Origin: Odiellus spinosus
Lineage: Eukaryota > Arthropoda > Arachnida > Opiliones > Phalangiidae
Length of the DNA stretch: 64,000 nt
Reading direction: 5' to 3'
Assembly: GCA_963920705.1 (NCBI GenBank)
Contig: OY987226.1
Coordinates: forward strand, 17,827,600-17,891,599
The translations under genes and the position numbers were made by a program. Positions 22,034-34,114 of the stretch are shown piece by piece. Numbering within the stretch: the first letter of the stretch is position 1; every line of letters starts with the position of its first letter. The notes under the pieces are model-generated. The model was given only the letters and a program-made list of their open reading frames with translations. It was not told the DNA's origin and did not search any database.

Positions 22034-23057
22034 TTCCGATTTCTATTTTTGTTATATTAAATGTATCTACGCGTATACGTACCGGTACCCGTTCGTTCCA
22101 TAGTTTTCTCAAACTCTCTATTATAAAATTTCTCACCCAATCTAGAATAGAAAAAAATATATATGAGATAGAATGAGTGAAAACATAGGAGAACGGTTCT
22201 GTCCGCAGCTGAATTGGAACTGATGGACATGACTGGATTAGGTTCCTCGAAAAGAAAGAAGAGAATTGGAGGGGTGGTCAGGACCGTCTCTATAGGTCCT
22301 TTTATTTCCCAAATATTATTGGTCGTTCCCTCTCTTCCCACTCGAATCCCATCTTCACATATTTCCTTTGACTTGTCTATGTACGCAAGTACAATATTTT
22401 CTCTCTTTTTTTTTTATCGGATAATAGTGAATTCAGTTAGACGAGCAGCATCATGAGGTCCGAAAATGTTTTGTACAATGTTGTTTTCGAGAAAGAAGGT
22501 GATTTTGAGGAATTGGATGTTTTATCATTATCTAGAATTCGAGTTTCAACCTTCAAATGGATTGAAATTCACATTGAAAAACCCGTTTTATGCGTTATAT
22601 TAGCTCCATTCTGATACTGTTAGTTTACTGGGACGTACGATTTTGATTTATGGTGGACTAGAAATACATGTAGAAGTATTTGTAGGAAAATAAATAAATT
22701 GGTGCCTTTCAAAATCACACACCTTATTTACCGAAGTTTAGACTGGACAAGCTTTCATTTTATCTTTCACGTTCCGAGTTTCTTTCTTTTAGATTCTTGT
22801 TACCCAGTTAATCCCGAGTTGAATGGATTTTTAAACCAAGCTTTTTAAAGGGATAATGGAGTGCATTTTAATTCCTGGGATATGTTTTAAGTGATAGTTT
22901 ATACGGTTTTATTGGGATCTTTGTATTTTCTCGTATGATGTTTTGTGGTCCGGATATTTCGTCCTGAATTTATTTTCATATACGAAATTAATTAGATTTG
23001 AAATGTTAAACTAAGGCTGTCCTGGATTTTTCGTGAGTTCCAAATGGAAATGAGTAT
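22034..23057. other. unique stretch, no gene seen
   Basis: Overlapping frames at 22057-22341 (minus, 94 codons) and 22214-22456 (plus, 80 codons) lack any recognisable content. Nothing repetitive was noticed. Confidence 0.55.
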
Positions 23058-23335
23058 CAATATATATATTTTAATATAAAAATAAATTTTTGTATTTTAA
23101 TATAAATATAAATTTTTGTATTTTAATATAAATATATATTTTTGTATTTTAATATAAATATATATTTGTACATTAATATAAATATATATTTGTACATTAA
23201 TATAAATATATATTTATTTGTATATTTATATAAATATACATTTATTTGTGTATTTACATTTATTTGTATATTTATATAAATATACATTTATTTGTGTATT
23301 TACATTTATTTGTGTATTTATATAAATATACATTA
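23058..23335. repeat. A/T-rich tandem array
   Basis: Tandem, slowly changing units: TTTTGTATTTTAATATAAAT, then ATATTTGTACATTAATATAA, then TTTATTTGTGTATTTACATT and TTTGTATATTTATATAAATA. Neighbouring copies resemble each other most, the pattern of local expansion in steps. Strongly duplex-unstable sequence. Confidence 0.9.
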
Positions 23336-26300
23336 CTGTAAATGATTATTCCGTTATCTAGAGTTCATCTCGCATCGGGGTATTAATCAGAAGTTGGTGG
23401 AGTCAGTCGCGAGTTGTTTTAGTTAGCATTACGAAGGGTGGAAGGGGAAACGGCTATAGGGTAAGAGAATATATATCCTACAGTATAATCTTAGGAGTAC
23501 GATCAATTGCCACTAAAAACCTCTGAAATTCCTACGCGTTAAATCTAGCGGTTGTCTTGGTTCTAAGAGTATTTTTTAGTATACGTGAAAAAGAAAAGGT
23601 TTTGGGCCAAGTCGTGTACACTCTGTTGAGTTTCGTTTTAGCACCGGAGCGAACCGAGTTATTTTAACTACCCTATTCTAGTCTCGGCCCTTTCTTTCTC
23701 GGTGTGTGTGTATGTACACCTACGGTTTCGTCTGCTCGAATTGATTCTAGTGTTTCACCTCGCTGAGTAAACCTCTTTCCCCCAAAAATCGAGGCGCGGA
23801 AGAAAACGGAGAAAGGTATAGCAAAAGAGAAAAAAAATTGGGTGATTTCTTTCCTTACTGTTTAACCTTTTCAACGAATGAAACGAATACCCCGAGTAGT
23901 TGGAAAGCTAACCTTCTTAACTGTTAAGTTATAGCCTTTCGCGGTGTTGTTTCAAATACCTTAAACAAAATGTTCAGACCTCTCCATCACTCTTAGACTG
24001 ACCTTTTCTAGCTAGATTGTATCCCCTTTTAACCAGTATTTCCATTTTTTCTACGGTGGAAGGCGTAATCGAGATGGCTCTCGAGTTTCATCGATTACGT
24101 CTATCACTTTCACTCGAGCTCTGATCCTTCGTGGCGTATAGCTTCCTTTGATGGAAAGCCTATTTGCATTCTTTTCCTTTTACCCTGACTCCATTTATCC
24201 GCGGAATTACGTTGAATTGGGATCGAGGCTTAATTCAACGCCTATATAATCTTCTTTTTATACCTTCTTATCTTCCTTTCCCCTAACAAAGCTTTATTCC
24301 GCGTTGTTTCACGACCAATACGTCGTCCGTTTTCTGGCATAGACGCGATAGAGTTCGAAGGCGGGGAGAAAGAGAAAGGCCTAATGATATATTAGACTTT
24401 CCCACTCCTTTACTGATGTTGGTTCTTAAGACAGTGGATGGATGGAACTTAGGAGGACCCCCTTTGGCTATTTTCCAGTCGACCAAGTGCGTGATTTGAA
24501 TTGGAAGGGGGGTTCAAAGGAGACTGGGGGTTTCTATAAGAGAAAGTCTAAATGAAGGTTCAAGGGGGAGGTTACTTAGGGGGAAGAATCTGAGGAGTTT
24601 GTGGGGCTCCGATCTCTAGCTTTCCATTAATATATACCTTGGAGAACTACACTCCTTTTTCACTTTCGCGACGCTTATGTTATTTCGGGGAAGAGATGGG
24701 ACAGAAGGAGGTGGGAGGGGTGAATGGGGGATTAGAGGGTTATTCCCCCAGTACTCGAGACGCGTGGAATTGATCGCCTAATATCCCCTCTTTGGATATC
24801 TGGTGTAGTTATAGTACGATGTTCGTACTGAGATGGTGAATGCCGTTGATAATGTACTAGAAACCATTCATGGAACACGAACGCGTACGTCAACGTATAG
24901 CTACCATAATAATAAGGAGATATTAAGCGAGAAATTATCTACTTCAAACCTAACTGGTACGCGAAAATATAACTTTAAATGACTAGAGACTTTTGTTTTT
25001 CTTTTAAAAAAGAGACCAATTTTTCTTTTCAAATATCAAATACCTATATGTTATGAAAATCAAGATCCCAAGAGTAAAACGGAAATTAAATGAATTGTTA
25101 TATTAAAGATATCTACGCGTTCCATTTTTCAAACCCTTTTAACGTACTGACGAAGAAATAATGACCAGAAGATAAACAATCATTCTAGTTATCCAATCAG
25201 TTTTTCGAATAAGTTTTAGTTTCAAAAAAGTTAAATTTTAAGTTAAAATCCCTGAAAGAATTCTCCTTTGATTATTGGCAGCTTTTGAGATTAATTTTCT
25301 AGACCTATACTTGACAACGTTCTGTCCAGACTGTCCTCAATTACTGATCGTACGTCGTACAAGCTTCGGTATAAGTATATACATCACTACACACGGTGGT
25401 TGAAATCTCATATCCGCTTGGATGGTTCCCCTCAATATTCTCTACCAAACTCCTAGTGTATACCACGGACCCAAAGCCCGCTCGCAGCCTTAGGTATAAT
25501 ATCTTTATTAATCTTTAACCCTAACGTAACTGGGCTTTCTCCCTGGTGGCGGAGTGTCAAGGGGGGTTTATAAAGTTGGGGAGAAAACGTCTATACGTCG
25601 CGAGATGAGTTTTGTCAACTAGAAAATGTCTCAATATGTTAAAACCCTTGGATATGTTCCCGAGATAGGAGAGCTCGCTATCGCCTGGTCCAATCTCCTA
25701 TACTTATACGCGTTACATAACCGAAGGGGCTTTAGGGGGTATACTAACCCCTAGTTGGCTAGCTGGTGCAGCGCATCCAACCAGAAGGTCGTAAAGCTAT
25801 AGGACGATACCCCAAGAGCTATAGAGCGAGGGGTATAGAAGGGTTTGCAGTTAGTGCAATGACTCTATTTTAAAATCAGCTGCCACAATTTTACCCCCAT
25901 GTCAATTTATACGCTTGATTTATTTTTCAAAATCCAGCTTTCACGATATACGTTTTTAGGCTTAGGAAAGAAATCAAATTAGGCCCACTTTTACCAAAAA
26001 TAAATACACCGATAAATAAATAGACCGATCTTCCGTAGAAAACGATTTCTTAAAGACGCGTGATATAAACAGCTAATAAAATCCATTTTGATTTGGTAAT
26101 CTTTAGCCTAGAATACCTCGCTAAAGGTCTAGACAGACTATAGGCAGAGTGAGGAGAACTATCTCTCTTCTCTCCACGCTTTTTGAAGTTTTTTATATAT
26201 TTTATCTTTTACCCTTATTTAAAATTGAATTTTTCTAATGCTTTAGACAAGTTTCTTAAATCCCATAATATCTGTAAAAACTAGCTTCAAATATTAATTT

Positions 26301-27075
26301 CAGCGGAACATACCGCCCGAGTATAAAATAAATTAAACACTAGGCCTAGCACACCGAACTCGTCATTGAACACGACCAAAGTACCAAAATAATTAAAAAA
26401 TACATAAAAAAGTTTTATAACTTGTTTCACGCTAAATTTGTCGAAATGTTTTACCCTCGGGACTAGAACTTGGTTCTATTTGTATAAGAAATTTTAAATT
26501 TATGAAAAGCGCCAGGGAATGGTGGAATATTCTCTGGTTTCGCGTCTCGTAACGATTTTTCGGGATTTTATTGAAATTTCTTCCTCGCAGCTGATGCTTT
26601 TCACTCGACTATTCAAAGCCAGCGTTGACCCAAGAACCCTAAGATTCACCCAGACCCAGTGCCTAACTTAAATGAATATCGGGCCCTGAATGCTAGTCAA
26701 CCTTCCAGGGAAACCCTTAACGCGTGCCACTATACAAATACATGTATAGAAAAGAAGGGAACCGTCCGTCAGTCCGTTTACCCTCCTTGTGTAAATATTG
26801 TATCATATTCTTTTCACGAAAGTGAAGATAGAGAGAGCCAGGCCATCCACTCTCACGGCTCTCTGCTTGCTTTCACGCGTGACTCAGTTATAATGCTATG
26901 TATTTACAACAAAATCTCGAAAAGTGAGTCCATATAACTCAATTTCACGCTATCAGAAAGTTATGTTTACTGCTTCCCATTTTATACATAACTAAAATAA
27001 ATTTCCTCGTGTTAAATAAAGCGGAACACTTTGCAAATAAAAATACTTAACTATCTAAGAGTTATGTAATAAAAA
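23336..27075. other. 3.7 kb with no repeat or gene recognised
   Basis: Second long repeat-poor stretch. It includes a G-rich patch at 24500-24750 (GGGG runs separated by 5-20 bases), a GT run near 23701-23711, and a hairpin at 26822-26876 (AGAGAGCC pairing with GGCTCTCT, outer GTGAA with TTCAC). Frames at 24283-24486 (minus) and 26659-26937 (plus, 92 codons) show no known domain. Possible intronic or intergenic regulatory sequence; nothing is demonstrable. Confidence 0.5.
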
Positions 27076-27445
27076 ACTTCGAAATAGTTTTGCAGAAAAG
27101 AAATCAGAAATAGTTTTCCAGTAAATAACTCCGAAATAGTTTTGCAGAAAATAAAACAGAAAGAGTTGGCAGAAAAAAATTACTGAAAGAGTTTTGCAGT
27201 AAATTACAATGAAAGATAATAGTTTTGCAGTAAATGGCAATGAAAGAGAATAGTTTTGCAGTAAATAGCACTGAAAGAGAATAGTTTTGTAGTAAATAAC
27301 TGAAAGATAATAGATTTGCCGTAAATAACAATGAAAGAGAAGAGTTTTGCAATAAATAACAATGAAAGAGAAGAATTTGCAGTAAATAGCAATGAATTAA
27401 TGAGTTTTGCAGTAAATAATCCTGAACGTGTTTTGCTGAAGTGTA
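27076..27445. repeat. degenerate 31-36 bp minisatellite
   Basis: About eleven diverged units around the words AGTTTTGCAGTAAATARC and AATGAAAGAGAA. It leads directly into the 39-bp array and shares its style (ACATTGAAG versus CAATGAAAG), so it is probably an older, decayed part of one compound satellite. Confidence 0.88.
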
Positions 27446-27500
27446 TACCACTGAAGTATCTAACAATATTATTGAAGTAGGGCAGTATTGTAGTATTAAT

Positions 27501-28088
27501 AACATTGAAGTACAAGTAGATCATCTTGACAATGTAAATAACATTGAAGTACAAGTAGATCATCTTGACAATGTAAATAACATTGAAGTACAAGTAGATC
27601 ATCTTGACAATGTAAATAACATTGAAGTACAAGTAGATCATCTTGACAATGTAAATAACATTGAAGTACAAGTAGATCATCTTGACAATGTAAATAACAT
27701 TGAAGTACAAGTAGATCATCTTGACAATGTAAATAACATTGAAGTACAAGTAGATCATCTTGACAATGTAAATAACATTGAAGTACAAGTAGGTCATCTT
27801 GACAATGTAAATAACATTGAAGTACAAGTAGATCATCTTGACAATGTAAATAACATTGAAGTACAAGTAGATCATCTTGACAATGTAAATAACATTGAAG
27901 TAGATCATCTTGACAATGTAAATAACATTGAAGTAGATCATCTTGACAATGTAAATAACATTGAAGTAGATCATCTTGACAATGTAAATAACATTGAAGT
28001 AGATCATCTTGACAATGTAAATAACATTGAAGTAGATCATCTTGACAATGTAAATAACATTGAAGTAGATCATCTTGACAATGTAAAT
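27501..28088. repeat. two-phase minisatellite: 10 x 39 bp then 6 x 33 bp
   Basis: Ten copies of a 39-bp unit (AACATTGAAGTACAAGTAGA then TCATCTTGACAATGTAAAT) occupy 27501-27890, followed by six copies of the same unit lacking 6 bp (ACAAGT or the equivalent) at 27891-28088. Copies are almost identical; one A-to-G change (GTAGGTCAT) marks copy 8. Both periods are multiples of three and the unit has a stop in few frames, so long frames stay open on both strands (229 codons plus; 300 and 210 codons minus). No evidence of real coding. Confidence 0.98.
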
Positions 28089-28490
28089 AAGATTGAAGTA
28101 GAGCAATTTTTACAGTATACGTCTGCATAGTTTTGCATATATAAAGAACATTGAAATATAATTAGTTTTAATATAAATTTGACTGCAGTTATCTAACAGT
28201 ATTGTAGTTAAATCTTTTGGTAATGTAAATAACATTGAAGTAGAGCAATTTTTATAGTATACGTCTGCATAGTTTTGAAGTATAAATAGCATTGAAATAT
28301 TTATAATTAGTTTTAATAGTAAATTTGACTGCTATTATATCTAACAGTTTTGTAGTTAAATCTTTTAAGTATACAACCGTTTTGTGCACTAAAAACACTG
28401 AAGAAAAATAGTTTCATACTAACTAACACTGACAAAGAAAAACTACACAGTATTTGACAGTTTCACAGCGATTAACACTGAAACAAAAGT
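28089..28490. repeat. about 140-bp direct duplication and decayed repeat tail
   Basis: Copy one begins GATTGAAGTAGAGCAATTTT at 28091; copy two begins at about 28231 with the same words. Both continue ACAGTATACGTCTGCATAG (copy two TATAGTATACG...), AATTAGTTTTAATA, AATTTGACTGC and TAGTTAAATCTTTT. Looser AACACTGAA/ACAGTTT words follow to 28490. This is the right-hand, decayed edge of the same satellite complex. Confidence 0.85.
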
Positions 28491-29162
28491 ATAGGATGGT
28501 TAAACCTAATGTGTAACCTCATCTCTAGACCCGCCTTCGACGTCCAATAGATCAATTTAATGTCCAGGTCTTAATTTGGTTATAATACTAGTCAAAAAGG
28601 TATATCTGCCCTATAATTTGACCTTGAATGCCTATTTGTCCCGCCCCTACATAGGCAAATTACGACCCCTTTCATCCCTAGCTTTTTAGCTTTCGCGAGA
28701 CCATTAACCTAATGCCATTACTGCAGGCCAGTTGGCTGTCCAAAAATATATAACCTTACATCAATCTGAATCTCTGGCGAATTCATAAATTATTTATGCA
28801 TTCTATATACCTTATATAGGAAATCACCCTGAGAATTCAATTGGTACAAATCTATAAACCACAACCACCTTTAAATTCTCTTTTAAAGTAACGCTATCAC
28901 CGATTTGTCACGCAATCCAAATTGTGGAGCATACATTTACAGAAATATCGTTAAAAGCGTAAAGATTATTCCGCTACTGAAAGAATACGAGCAAAAATCC
29001 AAAAATGGCCCCTATTTCAAATGACTGTAACTTTTCTCTACTATCACCAAGGCATAAACCGATAGCACCATTAGAAAGAAGGCGTTCCCTAGGTTAGTTT
29101 AAAATAAAACAAGTTGGGAAACCAAAATATTACCTCTCCTCGTCCCAAGTCTAATTGTAATT
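28491..29162. other. unique stretch, no gene seen
   Basis: No open frames above 60 codons and no repeat edges were noticed before the duplicated segment starting at 29163. Confidence 0.55.
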
Positions 29163-29366
29163 AAGAAAACTAATGAAACCAGGTAGTCGATGTTAAAAAT
29201 TGATTTTGTAATAGGTATGATTATACTTTGAGTGGGATCAGCCGTAAGAGGCGTAATTCACCTCCTATCTACCGGAAACTATTTTTATAGTATATGTCAG
29301 ACCTTGACGACTTCCGGAAACCAAAAAAAAAAAATAAAAAATAAATAATTATTTGGTAGGTTTTTA

Positions 29367-29415
<49 letters not shown>

Positions 29416-30128
29416 CATTGGTGGAACCTAACCTAACCCAACCCAACCTAACCCATGTAAAAAAACTGAAAAAACAAAACAACAAAAAAAAAACAAAAAC
29501 AAAAAACAAAAAAACTTTTTTTGGTTTCCGGAAGTCGTCAAGGTCTGATATATACTATAAAATAGTTTCCGATAGATAGGCGGTGAATTACGCCTGTTAC
29601 AGCTGATCCCACTCAAAGTATAATCTTACCTTATAGGTAAAATATATATAAAATAAGAAATAGGAGTGGCACACTTCTTGCTATAAGGTTACTTTTGCCG
29701 ATACACTACACGATGAAACTTATGTCACCTGCTGGTAGAAAGTTACAGCATATTTATTTACAAAATAAAATGAAATTTAAATATGATATTATGATAGCAG
29801 AAGACTAATACTATTTTATTAAGCATAACTGATACGAAAAAATCGTATTAAAATAACAAGAAAACTAATGAAACCAGGTAGACGATGTTAAAAATTTATT
29901 TTATAATTTTTGGGTTAAAATAAGAAAGAGGAGTGGCACACTTCTTGCTATAAGGTTACTTTTGCCGCTACACTATTTACACGATGAAACTAGTGTCACC
30001 TGTTGGTAGAACGTTTACATCATATTTATTTCCAAAATGAAATTAAATTTAAATATGATATTATGATAGAAGAAGACTAATACTATTTTATTAAGCATAA
30101 ATGATACGAAAAAATCGTATTAAAATAA
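29163..30128. repeat. tandem duplication of about 270 bp, copy 1 carrying a MITE
   Basis: Copy 1 (29163-29857) and copy 2 (29858-30128) both run from AAGAAAACTAATGAAACCAG through GAGTGGCACACTTCTTGCTA, TAAGGTTACTTTTGCCG, CACGATGAAACT and GATACGAAAAAATCGTATTA. Copy 1 is longer by about 420 bp because of the fold-back element at 29213-29631; copy 2 is the uninterrupted version. More decayed relatives of the TGTCACCTR...AAATTTAAATATGAT part appear at about 30640-30790 and 30840-30960. Confidence 0.93.
29213..29631. mobile_element. fold-back with poly-A/T centre and CCTAA run (M3)
   Basis: Arms of about 110 bp: left GATTATACTTTGAGTGGGAT, GAATTCACCTCC, TATAGTATATGTCAGACCTT, GACGACTTCCGGAAACC then A-rich; right GGTTTCCGGAAGTCGTCAAG, GGTCTGATATATACTATA, GGCGGTGAATTACGCC, ATCCCACTCAAAGTATAATC. 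The centre has 38 consecutive T (29369-29406) and AACCTAACCTAACCC words at 29425-29455. The flanks 29211-29217 and 29633-29639 both read ATAGGTA, a possible 7-bp target duplication; the exact end is ambiguous. Confidence 0.9.
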
Positions 30129-31095
30129 TTAGTCAAATTCTAATGACAATTAAAAATAGGAGCGACGTATTCAGCTACATGGTCATGTTTAGTTTTATTT
30201 TCACTCTCTCGAAAGAGTCGAATATTCTACGAAGAGACCCCATGCTCCGTGCAAGCACGGACGCGCCATACCACTACCTTAATTTTCGAGCCTCTGTTAT
30301 TTTACAGATACATAATAGTTGAAGTTTATCTTAAATTAAAATTATTCTAACCAAAAGTAAAACAATAAAACCATAATTAAATTATTTTCAAGCTATAGGA
30401 CTAAATTAAACGTAATGATGATAGAATTCAATTAACTATGATTAAACAAATTGTAGTTGAAATGGATTTTACAAGAATAAACACAACTGAATTTCTAGAT
30501 TATTTATTATTAATTAATTTAAACCTAAGACTGAATTAAAGAGAATGATGTGATTAAACAAATTATAGAAAATGACTTAATGAGTTTGACCTTCCTTGAC
30601 TGAAAGGCATTAAGGTAAGCTTTAAGCCGAGTTAGAGGGAAACTAGTGTCACCTACAGCATAAGCTACTAATTATTCCATGCTTACAGATAGAAAGTTAA
30701 TTTACAAAATATAATTAAATTTAAATATGATTTTTTGAGAGGACTAGAACTAATTATTATAGAATTTAAATCAAGCATAATTAAAGTTTTTAAAAAAACC
30801 GTACGCCTTTATTTCGTCATACTGCTGTAGTCCTACTTCCTACTAATCTAGCGTCACCTGTGACAAAAAGTTAACGTTAAATTAATTTAATAAATATAAT
30901 TAAATTTGAATATTATATTATGATCGTTTAAGACTAGTTATATTTTATTTTATAATGTAAATTACGAGTAATAAGCTTTTAAATTTTTTTTTTAATTGGA
31001 TACATATATAAAGAATTATACGCGACGCTACTATTACACGGCCTGGCTTCCGTAAAGCACCTATCACAGATTTAAGATGTTTTTATCTCAGATTC
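30129..31095. other. A/T-rich region with decayed repeat copies
   Basis: Holds two weak copies of the 29163 unit (about 30640-30790 and 30840-30960) separated by TTAAA/AATTAA-rich sequence. A 73-codon frame at 30101-30322 is not convincing. Confidence 0.55.
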
Positions 31096-31381
31096 TACCA
31101 TGTACTTATAGCATAACCGCTAGCGCGTTGGCATGGCTATCCCAAAAGTTAACAGCGTCGAGCGCGGACAGTGACTGGGAGGGAGACCTCCTGTGAGAGA
31201 TTTTATTTGAAATGAAAATTTCAGAATTTGGAAATTGTACCGCCACCTATGAGAAGAGTTTTGAACTAAAATAGAATTTTCTTGCGATGACGTAATTGCG
31301 AACACGGCGAACGACGGACACACACACACACCTACACACACACACACCCACACACACACACACCCACACACACACACACAC
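31096..31381 (+). mobile_element. 5S rRNA-derived SINE-like unit with (CA)n tail
   Basis: AAGTTAACAGCGTCG (31146-31160) and TGACTGGGAGGGAGACC (31172-31188) fall at the spacing of the 5S rRNA internal promoter boxes A and C. Over the 44 bp from 31145 to 31188 I count about 33 matches to a metazoan 5S consensus recalled from memory, with no gaps. The 5' third (about 31096-31140) is only weakly similar. The 3' two thirds are replaced by an unrelated body (31190-31316) ending GGCGAACGACGGACACACAC and a CA microsatellite (31317-31381). 5S-headed retroposons (SINE3 class) are known in animals; this assignment is inference. A plain 5S pseudogene is the alternative. Confidence 0.6.
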
Positions 31382-31390
31382 GATCAGGAC

Positions 31391-31426
31391 AGAACCTCTC
31401 CGTGAACTAAAGTTCACTCGGAGAGG
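31391..31426. other. hairpin after the CA tract
   Basis: CCTCTCCG pairs with CGGAGAGG and TGAAC with GTTCA around a TAAA loop, with a 2-nt bulge. It lies 10 bp beyond the microsatellite. It could be the end of an element or simply a palindrome. Confidence 0.45.
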
Positions 31427-32263
31427 TAAAAATTACATGATCCACTCGTTAAAGATTATTTTTCCTTTGGTGGCAATCGAGCAAAAATCCAGGGTGACCA
31501 CATTTTTTGATATAATTTCATGTGTTAATATGGACTGAGAAAATCGTGCTCACTTCATTGTCAGTTTGTCACCCGCAGAATGTAGTCTTATAAACTTGAA
31601 GGATGGTTTACTTGTGGTACGACCTATTAAGATCATTTTGATCATTTATTGGGAACTGTTAAAAATAAAAATGCTCATTTTTCCAAAGGTTTTCCATGAC
31701 GTAGATTCAGAAAAAAGCAAAATCAAATATGTATTTCTATAGTTTTCATTTATCCTCTAAAAAATCTTCCGAAAAGAAAACAACTTTGTTTCGTTTGAAA
31801 TATATTTCATGATTATATTAGAAAGTTGGGTTGGTTCTTGTTTACGTAATAACAGTACTTTCGTTGGTGAATTTTTTAACATTTAAACTAGATGCGTGCT
31901 CGCGTGCTTGACTAGGCGAATGAAAGGATGACCCCGAGAATGATTTCCGTTAGCTCAAATATCATAGATTGCTTTATGATATTGTACACTTCCAGCTAAA
32001 CATTGGAAATTTTAGACGAGCTAAAAGTTTCTTCCACAAATATTGGATTATTGATTGCGAATTTAAACGTTGCAGTAACTTTTTAAAGGGGATATCAAAC
32101 GCGTAAATATTCTTTTCAGAAGCAGATAGAGGTGAATAATTAATCTTATCTGAACAGAAACAAACTGCATTGTCAAAATGAACACGCACCTAGGCTGAAT
32201 TTAATAAATGGCTGATTATTCGATTTATTGGAACTTATAGCTGGCGTTAGTTCCGCTTTTTCT
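31427..32263. other. unique stretch, no gene seen
   Basis: A minus-strand frame of 71 codons (31974-32189) shows no known domain. No repeats were noticed until the array at 32264. Confidence 0.55.
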
Positions 32264-33280
32264 GATAATAATTAATCCGAATTTATAATAATAATTAATC
32301 GGAATTTATAATAATAATTAATCGGAATTTATAATAACAATTAATCGGAATTTATAATAATAATTAATCGGAATTTATAATAATAATTAATCGGAATTTA
32401 TAATAACTATTAATCGGAATTTATAATAACAATTAATCGGAATTTATAATAACAATTAATCGGAATTTATAATAATAATTAATCGGAATTTATAATAATA
32501 ATTAATCGGAATTTATAATAACAATTAATCGGAATTTATAATAACAATTAATCGGAATTTATAATAACAATTAATCGGAATTTATAATAACAATTAATCG
32601 GAATTTATAATAACAATTAATCGGAATTTATAATAACAATTAATCGGAATTTATAATAACAATTAATCGGAATTTATAATAACAATTAATCGGAATTTAT
32701 AATAACAATTAATCGGAATTTATAATAACAATTAATCGGAATTTATAATAACAATTAATCGGAATTTATAATAACAATTAATCGGAATTTATAATAACAA
32801 TTAATCGGAATTTATAATAACAATTAATCGGAATTTATAATAACAATTAATCGGAATTTATAATAACAATTAATCGGAATTTATAATAACAATTAATCGG
32901 AATTTATAATAACAATTAATCGGAATTTATAATAACAATTAATCGGAATTTATAATAACAATTAATCGGAATTTATAATAACAATTAATCGGAATTTATA
33001 ATAATTAATCGGAATTTATAATAATTAATCATAATTTATAATAATTAATCAGAATTTATAATAATTAATCAGAATTTATGGTAATTAATCCGAGTTTATG
33101 ATAATAATAAATCAGAATTTATGATAATAGTTAATCAGAATTTATGATAATAGTTAATCAGAATTTATGATAAAAATTAATCAGAATAAATAATGATTTA
33201 TCAAAATTTATAATGATTAATTCGAATTTATAGTAATAAATAATCTGAATTTATAATAATAATTGATCAGAATATATAAT
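32264..33280. repeat. 23-bp minisatellite, about 32 clean copies plus decayed tail
   Basis: Unit AATTAATCGGAATTTATAAT followed by AAC. The first copies carry AATAATAATTAATC; from about 32530 to 32990 copies are identical with AACAATTAATC. After 33000 the unit shortens to 19 bp (ATAATTAATCRGAATTTAT) and then decays (ATGATAATAGTTAATCAG) up to about 33280. Stops in all frames. Confidence 0.97.
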
Positions 33281-33496
33281 AGGTTTATTTTCCATAATCT
33301 TAGTTTAATAATAATTTCTATATAGATATATATTTGTAATCTTAGGTTTATTATCAAATTTGATTATAATCTCTTTTCTCATAATAATTGTTATTGTAAA
33401 CTATTAGCTTAAATCAATAATAATTTCGTAATCATAATTAATATAATCATAAATTTCAAATTCCTTAAGTTGAATCATAATTTTAATTCTAAACGA

Positions 33497-33527
<31 letters not shown>

Positions 33528-34106
33528 TTTTTAAAATTTGAATAATTCATGAAGTAGTAGTCTCGTAATTTAATTTAATAATTTTATAAATAATTCAACC
33601 CACGGCCATTTCTTTTATGCATTCCACATTCCCTTTTAAATTATATACGATATATAAGAATTATGTACAGTACACGTTACGTTCGTTTTAATAAGCGAAC
33701 TTTTCTCTTCCCGGCTTCAGATTGTATAATACGCTTTTTGTTTGCTTTTGATGACAAAAGCTTTAAGTTTTATTTAAACAATCGACAGGGTGGTTCGTTC
33801 CTTGGCTCACGCGTGCTTTTCCCTCCCTTCTATGCAACCGTGTTTTTATTTGCATTTCGTTTTATTCGGCTTAAATTATATTCTAGCTGGTGAGCATTGA
33901 TTTTTTTTTGGTCGGGCTCCTTTTCGAAGTATGCCTAGTTGCTGTTCTAGTTGTAATTCATACGAGAACAGAATCATGGAGAATAGAATACAAATGGTGA
34001 ACCAGACGTCAGAAACGGGGTGATAACCAGAGATCTTACGAAGCTGCGCTACAGAGTTATGACTCTTTGGGGAAAAGTGACTTCTAGAGACGGGTGGTGC
34101 CGCATC
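33281..34106. other. A/T-rich spacer then unique sequence
   Basis: Includes an (AT)n run at 33495-33515 followed by a T-run. A 76-codon frame at 33663-33893 has no recognisable domain. Confidence 0.55.
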
Positions 34107-34114
34107 TGCGAGAC

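Noticed and set aside
24500..24750. G-quadruplex or CpG-island promoter
   Set aside because: G runs are mostly spaced further apart than standard loop limits and CpG density is ordinary.
27204..28130. Open frames of 229 codons (plus) and 300 and 210 codons (minus) with highly repetitive peptides
   Set aside because: They exist because the 39- and 33-bp satellite units are multiples of three and poor in stops; three overlapping frames on two strands cannot all be real, and no promoter, splice or domain evidence supports any.
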